Below, piece by piece: positions 10,897 through 21,901 of a DNA stretch of 64,000 nt. How positions within the stretch are numbered: the stretch's first letter is position 1; each line of letters opens with the position of its first letter. Both the position numbers and the translations under genes were made by a program. The notes beneath the pieces were generated by a model. That model saw nothing but the letters and a program-made list of their open reading frames with translations. It made no database searches and was not told the origin of the DNA. Source of the DNA: Zingiber officinale (taxonomy: Eukaryota; Streptophyta; Magnoliopsida; Zingiberales; Zingiberaceae); the NCBI RefSeq assembly GCF_018446385.1, contig NC_055989.1:132707004-132771003 (forward strand), in the 5' to 3' direction.

Positions 10897-11680
10897 GCTC
10901 GACGGTCTTCCGACCCGGGGGTTTATAGTCGCCGGTTCGACTCTAAAATTTAACGTCATCGCTCGACGGTCTTCAGGTCGGAGGGTTTATAGTCGCCGGT
11001 CCGACTCTAGAGCTTAACGTCTCCGCTCGACGGTTTTCGAGCCGGGGGGTTTATAGTCGCCGGTTCGACTCTAGGGTTTAACGTCGCCGCTCGACGGTCT
11101 TCAAGCCGGGGGATTTATAGTCGTCGGTTCGACTCTAGGGTTTAACGTCGCCGCTCGACGGTCTTTAAGCCGGGGGGTTTATAGTCGCCGGTCCGACTCT
11201 AGAGTTTAACGTCGCCGCTCGACGGTCTTTGAGCCGGGGGGTTTATAGTCGCCGGTTCGACTCTAGGGTTTAACGTCGCCACTCGACGATCTTCGAGCCG
11301 GGGGGTTTATAGTCGTCGGTTTGACTCTAGGGTTTAACGTCGTCGCTCGACGGTCTTCAGGCCGGAGGGTTATAGTCGCCGGTCCGACTCTAGAGTTTAA
11401 CGTCGCCGCTCGACGGTCTTCGAGCCGGGGGGTTTATAGTCGCCGGTTCGACTCTAGGGTTTAACGTCGCAGCTCGACGGTCTTCGAGCCAGGGGGTTTA
11501 TAGTCGCCGGTTCAACTCTAGAGTTTAACGTTGCCGCTCGACGGTTTTCGAGCCGGAGGGTTTATAGTTGCTGGTTCGACTCTAGAGTTTAACGTCACCG
11601 CTCGACGGTCTTCGAGTCGGGGGGTTTATAGTCATCGGTTCGACTCTAGAGTTTAACGTCGTCGCTCGTCGATCTTCATG
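10897..11680. repeat. 64-bp minisatellite, about 12 units, inside the Tat element
   Basis: Units start with GCTCGACGGT (or a close variant) at 10897, 10961, 11025, 11089, 11153, 11217, 11281, 11345, 11408, 11472, 11536 and 11600, with a partial unit at 11664. The period is 64 bp, with one 63-bp step. Each unit contains GGGGTTTATAGTCG and TTTAACGTCG. The array lies between the integrase end and the antisense gene. Tandem arrays at this place are known in Tat/Ogre elements and can seed satellite DNA. Confidence 0.95.
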
Positions 11681-11799
11681 TAGTTTGTCGTTCGGCGAAT
11701 AATGCTCAGACTCTTCGCAATTTTTCTTATCTTCAATCCTGCAGCCAAAGGATACAGACGAACAAAACATACATGAAATGAATTACACTGGTGCACCTT

Positions 11800-14700
11800 T
11801 TATCCAGCACGGTACGGCTGGAGGTGGTTTGCGCTCCATGGTCGATCTAGCCGCCGTCCGTCCTCATCTTCTAGGTAATATGCGCTCGATCGGAGCTTCT
11901 CGACGACTTTGAAGGGCCCCGCCCAGGGAGCTGTCATCTTGGTCACATCATCGACCGACTTCACCTTCTTCCATACAAGATCACCGACCTGGAATACTCT
12001 AGAAATTACACGCCTGTTGTAATTCTGCTTCATTCTCTGCCTGTATGCCATCAGCCGGACGGCTGCTTTAGCTCTTGCTTCGTCACCAGGTCCAACTCCA
12101 GCTGCCTTCGCTCGGCATTATCCCCATCATAGCTTTGGATCCGATCGGACTCCACTCCGACCTCAATTGGGACGACCGCTTCGCCTCTGTACACCAAGTG
12201 GAACGGTGTTACCCCCGATCCCTCCTTTGGGGTTGTGCGAATGACCCATAGTACGCCCGACAGCTCGTCCACCCAGCTTCCTCCCATGTGATCGAGTCGA
12301 ACCCGAAGTATTCGCAAGATCTTCCGATTGGCTACTTCGGCTTGACCGTTGCTCTGAGGGTACGCCACGGAAGTGAAGTGTTGTTCGATGTCATATCCTT
12401 TGCACCATTCTCCGAGCTCCTGACCAACAAATTGTCGCCCGTTATCCGAGATGAGCCGACAAGGGATGCCGAACCGACAGATTATATGTTGCCAGATGAA
12501 CTTTTTGACCATCTGCTCGGTTATTTTGGCAAGTGGTTAAGCTTCGACCCACTTGGAGAAATAGTCGACTGCCACTAATAAAAACCTCCGTTGCCCGGTC
12601 GCCATAGGGAAGGGTCCCACTATATCCATACTCCACTGGTCGAACGGGCAGGATACTGTGGACGCCTTCATTTCCTTCGTAGGCCTATGGGAGAAGTTGT
12701 GGTACCTCTGACAAGAAAGGCAGGTAGCGACGGTCCGAGCGGCGTCTTCCTGTAGAGTTGGCCAGAAGTATCCGACCAATAGGATCTTTCTAGCCAAAGA
12801 CCGGTCGCCCGGATGCCTTCCGCAAGATCCTTGGTGTACCTCATGGAGAATGTATTTTGCGTCTTCCAAGCTGACGCACTTTAGCAGCGGTCGGGAGAAT
12901 GCCTTCTTGTAAAGTTGATCCCCGATGAGCGTGAACCGACCGACTCTCCTCCTCAATAGCTGGGCTTCTTCCCGATCGGAAGGCGTGACTTCCGATCGCA
13001 AAAATTCTATTATGGATGTTCTCCAATCTCTCGGAAACGTGAGACCCTCCATCTGGTCGAAGTGCGCCACCAGGGACACTTGTTCGATTGGTTGTTGGAT
13101 GACGACCGACAATATCGAACTGGCGAGCTTTGCTAGCTCATCCGCCGACTGGTTCTCAGCTCGGGGAATCTTCTATATGGCAACTTCGACGAAGTTGGCT
13201 CTGAGCTTTTCGAAGGCCTCCGCGTAGAGCCTGAGCCTCGCGTTGTTTATCTCGAAGGACCCTGAGAGTTGCTGAGCGACCAACTGGGAATCTGAGAATA
13301 GCATCACCCGGCTGGCTCCCACGTGTCGTGCGGCCTGCAGGTCGGCTATGAGGACCTCATACTCTGCTTCATTATTGGTTGCTCGGTAGTCCAGCCGGAC
13401 GGACAGGTGCATCCGCTCTTCTTGAGGGGAAAGTAACAAGATACCAATTCCTCTTCCGAGCCGAGTAGACGATCCGTCTACGAATACTTTCCACATAGCT
13501 TCGGGCTCAGGATTTTGCACCTCGGTCACAAAATCTGCCAAGGACTGCGCCTTAATCGCCGAGCGGGGCTGATACTGAATGTCGAATTCACTTAGCTCTG
13601 TTGTCCACTTGATGAGCCGCCCGGACACTTCTGGATTCAGAAGCACCCTTCCTAGCGGGCTGTTCGTCATCACGATGATTGTATGCGCCAAAAAATAAGG
13701 GCGCAATCTCCGCACGACGAGGATCAAGGCAAAAGCTAATTTCTCGAGACCAGTGTAGCGAGATTTAGCATCCTTTAGAATGTGGCTTAAGAAGTACACG
13801 GACTGCTCTTCGCTGTTTGGCCTTACTAATGCCGAGCCCACAGCATGCTCGGTCGAAGACAAGTAAATGCGGAGCAGCTCTCCTACAACCGGTTTGGCCA
13901 GCACAGGCAAAGAATTGAAATAAGTCTTCAGCTCCTCGAACGCCCGATCGCACTCCTCGTCCCATTGAAACTTGGTAGCTTTACGCAGAATTTTGAAGAA
14001 AGGGAGGCTTCGGTCGGTCGTTCAGGAGATGAATCATAATAGCGCCGTTATCCGACCGGTGAGGCGTTGTACTTCTCGAAGGTTTCTGGGAGGAGGCATA
14101 TCTTGCAATGCTTTCACCTTGCTGGGATTTGCCTCTATGCCCTGTTCGGTCACAATATAACCCAAGAAACGCCCGCCTTTAGCTCTCAACAGGTATTTTT
14201 GGGGGTTCAGCTTGACTCCATACCTTCTAAGTGTTCGGAAGGTTTCCTCTATGTCGGTACAAAGATCAGCCGCTCGGAGTGACTTGATTAGTATATCATC
14301 TACGTATACTTCCAGGTTGCGCCTGATCTGCTCCTGGAATACTTTCTTCATCAGTCGTTGATAGGTAGCCCCCGCGTTCTTGAGTCCGAACGACATCACG
14401 TTATAGCAATAGGTGTCATCCGCAGTAACGAAACTGACCTTCTCTTGGTCTTCTCGGGCGAGCGACACTTGATGGTAGTCCTGATAAGCATCCAACATGC
14501 ATATCAGCTCGCACCCGGTTGTGGAGTCTACTAGTTGATCGATCTGGGCAGAGGGTAGAAATCCTTTGGGAAGGCCTTGTTCAGATCCCGGAAGTCAATG
14601 CAAACTCTCCATTTGTTGTCTGGTTTGGAGACCAACACCACGTTTGCGAGCCAACTCGGGAACTGCACCTCCCTTATGTGGTCGGCCTCCAAGAGCTTCT

Positions 14701-16800
14701 CCATCTCCGCTCGGATGATGATATTCTGTTCAGCACTGAAGTCTCTTTTGCTTTGCTTTACCGGCCGAACATCCGGTCGGACGTGAAGTTCATGCTGCAC
14801 TATGCTCGGAGAAACTCCTTGCAACTCGTGGGTTGACCAAGCGAAAACGTCGTAATTTTTATGGAGACATTTGATCAGCTTCTCTTTCTGGCTTGCTTCC
14901 AGGTCGGATGCTATGAAAGTCGTGGCCTCCGGTCGGGCAGGGTGAACCTGTACCTCCTCCTTTTCTTCATAAACTAGAGAAGGTGGCTTTTCGGTTATAG
15001 TGTTTACCTCGACTCGTGGCACTTTCCGTGCAGATTTAGCCTCGTCTCGGACCGTCTCTACATAGCATCGTCGCGTGGCAAACTGATCTCCTCGGACCTC
15101 CCCAACTTGGTCTTCCACCGGGAATTTGATCTTCTGGCAGAAGGTGGAGACGACCGCTCGGAACCCGTTGAGAGCCGGTCGCCCCAGGATAACATTGTAC
15201 GTGGAGGGAGCATCGACCACGATGAAGTTGGCGGTCCGCGTTCTTCTGAGTGGCTCCTCCCCCAACGAGATAGCCAGCCGGACCTGTCCGACTGGCAGAA
15301 CTTCGTTACCGGTGAACCCGTAGAGGGGGGTTGTCATCAGCAACAACTCGGCTCGATCAATTTGCAATTGGTCGAAGGCCTTCCGAAAGATTATGTTGAC
15401 CGAGCTACCTATATCAATAAAGATGCGGTGAATAGTGTAGTTAGCTATTACCGCTCGGATGATGAGGGCATCATCATGCGGGACTTCGACTCCCTCGAGG
15501 TCCCTAGGCCCAAAGCTGATCTCGGGCCCGTTCGCCTGCTCCTGGCTGCAGCCAACCGCATGGATCATCAGCTGCCTGGCGTGTGCCTTCCTTGTCCTAT
15601 TGGAGTTGCCTCCGGTCGGCCCTCCGGCGATGATGTTGATTTCACCCCTCGACGCATTGCCTCTATTCTCCTCCTCCCGAGCGGATGGTCGGGGTCGCTC
15701 ATGCGATGCCCGAGGAATGACCCTGTGTTGTTGGTTATGTTGTCGCTCGGGAGATCTCCTTTCTGTACGCCGGGCAGGACTTTGGTGTCGATGTCGCCGG
15801 TCCGGCGAAGGTGATCGGCGGCGATAGTTCCTCGGCGTAGGATGAGCGATTGGAGGGAGGCTTCGACAATCGCGCGTGTTCTGGGTTGCTGACTGATGGA
15901 GTGAACAAAACATGGGAGTCCATACATTCCCTTTCGGTTTAGGTCGATCGACTGCTACTTGTTGGACGACGTGCAGCCTTGCTGGCTGATGAGGCCGAGC
16001 AACTCCTGCGCGGGGTCCTCTCGGTGGTTGATAGTTGGAAGGCTGCTTCCGTTCGGCTTGAGATGGTGGCTCGGCTGGTGCTTCCTTTTTCCTTGTCATT
16101 TGCGCTTCTTCCACGTTGATGTACTCGTTGGCTTTGTTCAACATGTGGTCGTAGCTGCGAGGTGGTTTTCAGATAAGCGATCGGAAGAACTCACCGTCCA
16201 CAAGCCCCTGTGTGAACGCGTTCATCATAGTTTCCGAGGTGACCGTTGGGATGTCCATGGCCACCTGGTTGAAGCGTTGGATGTAAACTCGGAGCGACTC
16301 CCTCGGTCCTTGCTTGATGGCGAATAAACTGACGCTGGTTTTCTGATAGCGTCTGCTGCTTGCAAAGTAGTGGAGAAAGGCCGTGCGGAACTCTTTGAAG
16401 CTTGTTATTGATCCGTCCGGCAGCCTCCGGAACCACCGTTGTGCCGACCCCGAAAGGGTGGTGAGGAACACTCGGCACTTCACCCCATCTGTATATTGAT
16501 GTAAAGTGACGGTGTTGTCGAACTTACCCAGATGGTCGTTCGGGTCAGTGGTCCCATTGTATTCCTCAATCGCCGGAGGCACGTAATGCCTCGGTAGTGG
16601 GTCGCGCAGGATGGCCTCGGAGAACTGTCTATTGATCCGCTCGGGGGATGAGTCCGTCTGTGGCGCCTTGCCTTTTCTATTGTCCCGTGCGGGTGCTTCG
16701 TCTGACGAAGATCCTCGGTCGAGGTTGGCCTGAGCGACTTCTGACGGCGTTTGGAATAAAGTTCGATGAAACGGTATCGGGGCGGGCAGAGCTTCCACCT
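11800..16800 (-). pseudogene. gag-pol region of the Tat element (fossil)
   Basis: Read on the minus strand, the parts come in this order. Gag (about 16.17-16.80 kb) has the retrotransposon gag motif around SGSAQRWFRRLPDGSI. Aspartic protease and the start of reverse transcriptase follow (about 14.5-16.1 kb). Reverse transcriptase has a YVDD box (about 14.0-14.5 kb). Two RNase H regions follow (about 13.2-14.0 kb); the second begins KVFVDGSS and is the archaeal-type copy seen in Tat elements. Integrase (about 11.8-13.1 kb) has an HHCC zinc finger and a core containing DQWSMDIVGPF. The order protease-RT-RNase H-integrase defines Ty3/Gypsy. The region has about half a dozen breaks and is not a working gene. 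Confidence 0.88.
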
Positions 16801-17065
16801 GAGTATCGGTCGGACCTTTGTTCTGGCCCCATATTAAGAGCTGCTCCGGCCGGTCGTCTGGTGCCGCCCGACCGCCTGATGCCGACGTTGCCTATTGCGC
16901 TAATCAATCGGCTTGAGCCTTTTGCTGCTGCTCGACTATCTTGGCCGCTCGCGCTTGGATGAGCGCGTCTAATTCTTCGGGAGAGTGTGTCACCATGAGT
17001 TGGCGTCCAGCTTCTTCCATCGTCTCTACTCGGATTCAGGTGCATTCCCACAGACGGCGCCAATT

Positions 17066-17925
17066 TGATCCTGTCCGAGCGCTGAGTCGAAGGACACTGG
17101 GGACGTGGCACTCTCCGCTGTCTTCGACTGGTCGTGTGGATCTCCGGCGGACCTGCAAAGAAGCCGAGCCGGGAGGGGTTTTCCAGCAACGACCCTCCGA
17201 CGCTCAAGTCAGGCAGCGAAGAAGAAGAAGAAGAGAAACGAAGTCTACTGTGGCTACAGTGATCAAGATTGCATACCTCCATCGAAGTCTGGGGGTCCTT
17301 ATATAGGACCCCGGGGAGGCGCGGTCACGCTTCCCCAAACATACCTTAGTAGGGTTGTGTCAGAAAAACATGTCTGACGCTATTCCGCAATCGTCCTAGC
17401 ATATCCCTGATGTGACGGTGGAAACTTCCATTGTACGATACTCTGTCCGTTTCGACCGCCGACTATGCTGTTTGTCGGCGACAGGTGTCTCGAGGATGAA
17501 GTTACCAACTGTCCTTTTTGTCTCCTAGCGCTCTTGTCTGCTTCCGTGCCGAGCGAACCAGCCGTTCGGCGCCCGCGACCTCCGAGAATGCGCATACCTC
17601 GCCCCGGGCGGTGATCCTGCTCTTGTGTTCGGATGGGATTGCGCCTGATTGTCATGTGGCTCGGCCGAGCTGCCTATCTGCTCGGCTCAGAGACTCTTCT
17701 ACCTTTGAGCATCGGAAACCCGACCCCTGATCGGGCTGTCTTTCCTCCGCCCGTGGAGACCCATGGCTGGATGTTCGGCCGGTCGGATGATTGGTCGGCC
17801 CTCCAGTTCGCTCGGCATGACCTCTGCCCGCTCGACACGACTTTGGGGTTGACCCTCTTGACCATTGACCTCCACGCGTCGTTGACCTTCCGCCAACAAG
17901 GATCCCCGTCCTTATCACCGGATCA
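17066..17925 (-). repeat. 5' LTR of the Tat element
   Basis: An 860-bp direct repeat of 1977-2862. It is directly flanked by the primer-binding site on its inner side and by the ACTAT duplication on its outer side. Confidence 0.9.
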
Positions 17926-17930
17926 ACTAT

Positions 17931-18418
17931 GTTTGAAAACTTTTTGAAAATTATTATATTTTTTAACTGCAATTTCAGAAATGATATTTTCAAAAATAAT
18001 CCTATTTCAAAAATAATATTTGAAATAAATGTTTTAACAAAGATTTCTCATGTATTTTTAAAATTGTTAGTGCAAAATCATGTCAACCTTAAACAATCTT
18101 TTTAATATGTGTCAAAGGAGAAAAGTGACCTTAACTTAAAAATATTTTAACTACCAACTTTGGAATAAAACCCTAAGGACCAAATACCTAATTTAAGAAA
18201 ATTGTCAAACATAAAAAAGGATGAGATTGTCAGTGCAATCAGCTTCCAAGATTTTAATATTTGACAATCTACCTAAGTCTAGTCAGTTTGACCAAGGGTT
18301 AATTCAAATAAGACTTAATGTTTGGAAGAGAAAAATCTAGTTAGGACTAGATGACTAACAAGAAAAAATCCTGACTTAGTTAAGCAAGGGTAAATCCTAG
18401 TGAGTGAAGTTAGGTAGT
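17931..18418 (+). mobile_element. Worn Copia-type element, right part with start of its 3' LTR (fossil)
   Basis: This continues the remnant at 650-1976 after the Tat insertion. An LTR-like start (TGTCAGTGCAATCAGC at 18228) follows a GATGAGAT purine string, and the piece breaks off near 18418, where pararetroviral sequence begins. It has no coding potential. The element family assignment rests on similarity to other parts of the window and general LTR style. Confidence 0.45.
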
Positions 18419-20127
18419 GATTTCTTATTTATTGCAAATAAATAACATAAAGACATCAAGGCAATAGATTACTGTTAAGATTTCATAATCTAAGGAAGTT
18501 AAGTAGTCTTTTATTTGTATTTTCCTGAAGTGTATCTACACAGGGCTTTAGACATTTTAGGTTCATATTTTGAAAAAAAAATTTTTAATAAGACTCCTCT
18601 CCATCTTGACTCACATCCATCTGTTTTAATTACCATATAGTTTGTGTCTAATGGAAGAGTTAGAACTGGAATAATTTTTACCATTACTTTGATTTATTTT
18701 ACTAGGTTAATATCTTGTTGATTAAAATATCTTTGCCTAGTAGTTGAAGTTTTATTACATAGAGGTCCACTGATTTTTTTAATATTTTTTAGGTAATGTT
18801 TGGCATAGTTAAGAAGCTCAAGGAAAGCTCTTAGGGTGTATTTGATTTAAGTTATCATATATAAGTTTGGTTATGTGATTACCAAATAATCATATAATTA
18901 AAATTATAGGAAATAAAACATAACCTAATATTATTTGATTCAACCAAAATAATATAATAAAAATTTATTTATTTAAAAATTTTAATGTATAACATAATTT
19001 AATATTTTACTTTATTATCCTCATAAAAAAAAAAGTAACTATACATATTAGTTTTTTTCTTTTTTGAATTTTTTTTAAACTCTACGCTTTTCTCCTTTTT
19101 GTGTTTTTTGTTTTTTTAAGTTTACATGGTTTTTTTTTTCTGAAGTTTACATTTTTTTTTAGTATACGTTTTTTTTTTTTGCTTTTTTTAAGTTTAAGTT
19201 TTTTTTAGTTTACGTTTTTTTTTTTTGAGGTTTACGTTAAAGTTTTTCATACTTTACGGGTTTTTTTTTAAGTTTACTGGTTTTTTTACTTTAAAATAAA
19301 ATTTTTGTTATAAAAAGTTTTAGGGATATTTTTGGTTAAAAAAATTCGTTAACCTTGGAATTAAGAAAAATCTTACTTTTCTAAGGTTTTTCGATTTCAA
19401 GTTGCATGCCCTTTTTGTTAATGTGTCGAGCATGGATCATTACTCGAAATCGTCGATTACCTAAATCAAATATGATTTTCGTTGATAACCTTAGATGAAT
19501 AACTAAGGTTATCAACAAAAATCTTATTTGATTTAGGTAATCGATAATTCCCAAGTAATGTTCCATGTCCGATACATCAGCAAAAGGGACATGCAATCAG
19601 AAATTGGAAAACCTCGGAAAACTGAGGTTTTTCTTGATTCCGGGGTTATCGAATTTTTTTTTACCCAAAATACCCTCGGATAAAAGAAAAATGTGAAAAA
19701 AAAAAATAAAATGTAAAGAAAAAAATGGAAAATATAAAAAATAAAATAAAAAAATCGTAAGTTTTTTTTAAAAAAATAAAAAATCATTAAAAAATAATAA
19801 AAAAATAAAAATGGTAAAAAAACTTTAAAAATTAAAAAATAGAAAAACATTTAAAAATTTTAAAAATACAAAAAAATAGAAAAAACATTAAAAAATTTAA
19901 AAAATAGAAAAAAATAATAAAAAATGTTTAAAAACATTAAAAAATTTGGAAAATGTAAAAACCCCTAAAAAAATCAAAACCCCTAAAAAATAAAAAAAAG
20001 TAAAAAAAATTAAAAAACTAAAAAAAAAAAATTTAAATTTAAAAAGCATAAAAAAACAAAATAAAAAAAATATATATATATAAAAATAAAAAAAACGTGA
20101 AAATATAATAAAATATAATAGAGTTTA

Positions 20128-20171
<44 letters not shown>

Positions 20172-21490
20172 ATATAGTTGGTTTTGTAACTAAGGGTAAT
20201 CTAGTAAAATATTAAACTAGATTATTCATTAAAATATTCAAACAAACATGTTTTTGTTGCATTACCTAGATTGAACTAAACAACATTTGGTTATGTTTCA
20301 TTCCGTATTATCTTGGTTATGTGATTACCTAGTAATCACATAACCAAGGTTATACATGATAACTTGAACCAAACGCACCTTTAAGATTTTTGCATCTTCC
20401 ATTTGATCTAGAAACACTATTAATTTGGTTATGATGTGTGGTTGAAGGGTAATTTTTCCTTGTTCTATTTCAACTCCTAGAAATTCTATGTGTTTTGTAG
20501 CTAATTTCATTCTTTTTTCTAAAGACTATAAGTTCATGTTTCTCAAAAAGATTGTAGATAGTATGTAGATGAGCAAAATATTCATCTTTTATTTTAGAGA
20601 ATACTAGGATGTCATTAATGTAGATGCATGTAGACAGAGAGATATTTCTAAAATATCATCTATCTTTCTTGAAAGCTCTTGGGTGCTACTTTAAGTCCAA
20701 TATTATTATTAACCATTCAAAATGTTCTTCTAGACATGAGAAGGTTGTTCATTTGATAGAATCAAGATGTGTCTTTACTTACCAAAATCCTAATTTTATA
20801 CCAAACTTAGAGTATCATTTTGAGTTTTATATTTTGTTTAAAAGTTGATCTTTATCAAATATTTTATACATATCTTCTTGACAATTATGATTTAATCTTT
20901 TGTAATTAAAGATCATTCTTAATTGTCTACGTTTTTGTTTAGATCTTTTATTTACTATAAAAGTTGGATTGATCTTTTATTTACTATAAAAGTTGGATTA
21001 CTCCTATGTTTATTAATTATTTAATATGTATAGTACATTCTTGTGTCTCCCCGTTAATGAACCTTAACTCTTATGTCTTAATTGTAAGATTTGGATTTAT
21101 TATGGATATTTTACAATATACCTTATCTCTTTTCCAATATTTAGTAGGTATTATTTCTATTTTCTGTGGTCTAGAGATTAGGACGTCGTCTAAGATAAGT
21201 TGGATATTTAATAATTGAAGTAAATATGATGGTGAAAGTAAATCTATAGGGATGTCTTAGTCTTCAGAATTCTCTGTGAGTATTTCTAGATAAGGATCTA
21301 AATAAGGGCTAATACAACTAAGTATTTTTAATTTTTCTGATATTCTTAGATAGGTAAAGGACTAGAAAAGTCTTGAGTATTTATTAAACATGGATCTTTA
21401 CATGAGTTTTTATTTGGACAGTTACAATTTTCTTTGTTTATTCTAATAGTTGGGACAACCATTGTGGACTTAGAAGGAATGTTGGAAGGA
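18419..21490 (-). mobile_element. Endogenous pararetrovirus, Caulimoviridae (fossil), split by a foldback transposon
   Basis: The minus strand carries short matches to the caulimovirid polymerase. In order from the right these are an RT N-terminal segment near 20.90-20.98 kb (FIVNKRSKQKRRQLRMI), the RT segment IEFLGVEIEQGKI with LQPHI near 20.4-20.5 kb, an LNYAKHYLKNI segment near 18.79 kb, and an RNase H segment containing KTDGC near 18.62-18.65 kb. The reverse transcriptase followed by RNase H without integrase, and the FLG...LQPHI and TDGC motifs, point to Caulimoviridae rather than an LTR element. The genus is not decidable. The copy is old, AT-shifted and broken many times. Both outer boundaries are approximate. 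Confidence 0.8.
18834..20380. mobile_element. Foldback DNA transposon or MITE with arms of about 0.7 kb and a TTA duplication
   Basis: The left end reads GGGTGTATTTGATTTAAGTT and the reverse complement of the right end reads AGGTGCGTTTGGTTCAAGTT. TTA flanks both ends (18831-18833 and 20381-20383), as in PIF/Harbinger (Tourist-like) elements. The inverted similarity continues almost to a small loop near 19495-19505. The left arm is T-rich and the right arm A-rich; both pair through strings such as GATTACCTAAATCAAAT and its complement. An (AAT/ATT)n run lies near 20131-20172. No transposase is seen. The element sits inside the pararetrovirus polymerase region, so it came later. Confidence 0.85.
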
Positions 21491-21901
21491 TAAGTTATGG
21501 TAGCAGTATTAGAAGGGCATCACCACGCTTACACAACACGATAGAAAGACAGTAAAAAATAATTAGAAAAATAATAGGAGTGAAAAGGAAAATAATAAAA
21601 TCTTTAGGAGGAGAAGGGCTCCGTTAAGAATAATGAAAAAATTAAGTCGTAAAAGTTTTTTTTATTGATTTAAGTTAATTATTGAATTATTTATAAAAGA
21701 TTTTATTTGATTAGTAAATTTTTTTATTTTTTTATTTATAGATATAAAAATAAATAAAATATTCTTTAAAAATAAAATTAGATCAATAAATAAATTAAAA
21801 TATATAAAATAATTATTTTATTTTATTTAAGAAAACACATAGGAAATGTTTTATATTCTCCTATATAATTTTAATTTGACCTTACGAGGGATACTGAAGC
21901 C
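21491..21901. other. AT-rich upstream region of the PPR gene
   Basis: Very AT-rich, with no repeat ends and no coding signal. It presumably contains the promoter and 5' leader of the gene starting at 21902. I could not single out a convincing TATA box among the many A/T runs. Confidence 0.4.

Larger units (their letters stand above)
1977..17925 (-). mobile_element. Ty3/Gypsy LTR retrotransposon, Tat lineage, with nested Copia insertion (fossil)
   Basis: The element runs on the minus strand, so the right LTR is its 5' LTR. The ends are TGATCC...GGATCA, flanked by ACTAT at 1972-1976 and 17926-17930. The primer-binding site next to the 5' LTR (complement of 17045-17062) reads TGGCGCCGTCTGTGGGAA, similar to the Asp-tRNA-type site of Tat/Athila elements. 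A purine-rich tract (complement of about 2863-2880) abuts the 3' LTR. Inside are gag, protease, reverse transcriptase, two RNase H regions and integrase, then a 64-bp minisatellite, then an antisense gene. The second, archaeal-type RNase H and the antisense frame are known Tat hallmarks. The two LTRs look roughly 90-95% alike by eye, suggesting an age of a few million years. Its pol is broken in about half a dozen places. Confidence 0.9.

Noticed and set aside
15107-15827. Plus-strand frames of up to 235 residues
   Set aside because: They lie opposite the Tat gag-protease region and have no recognisable product.
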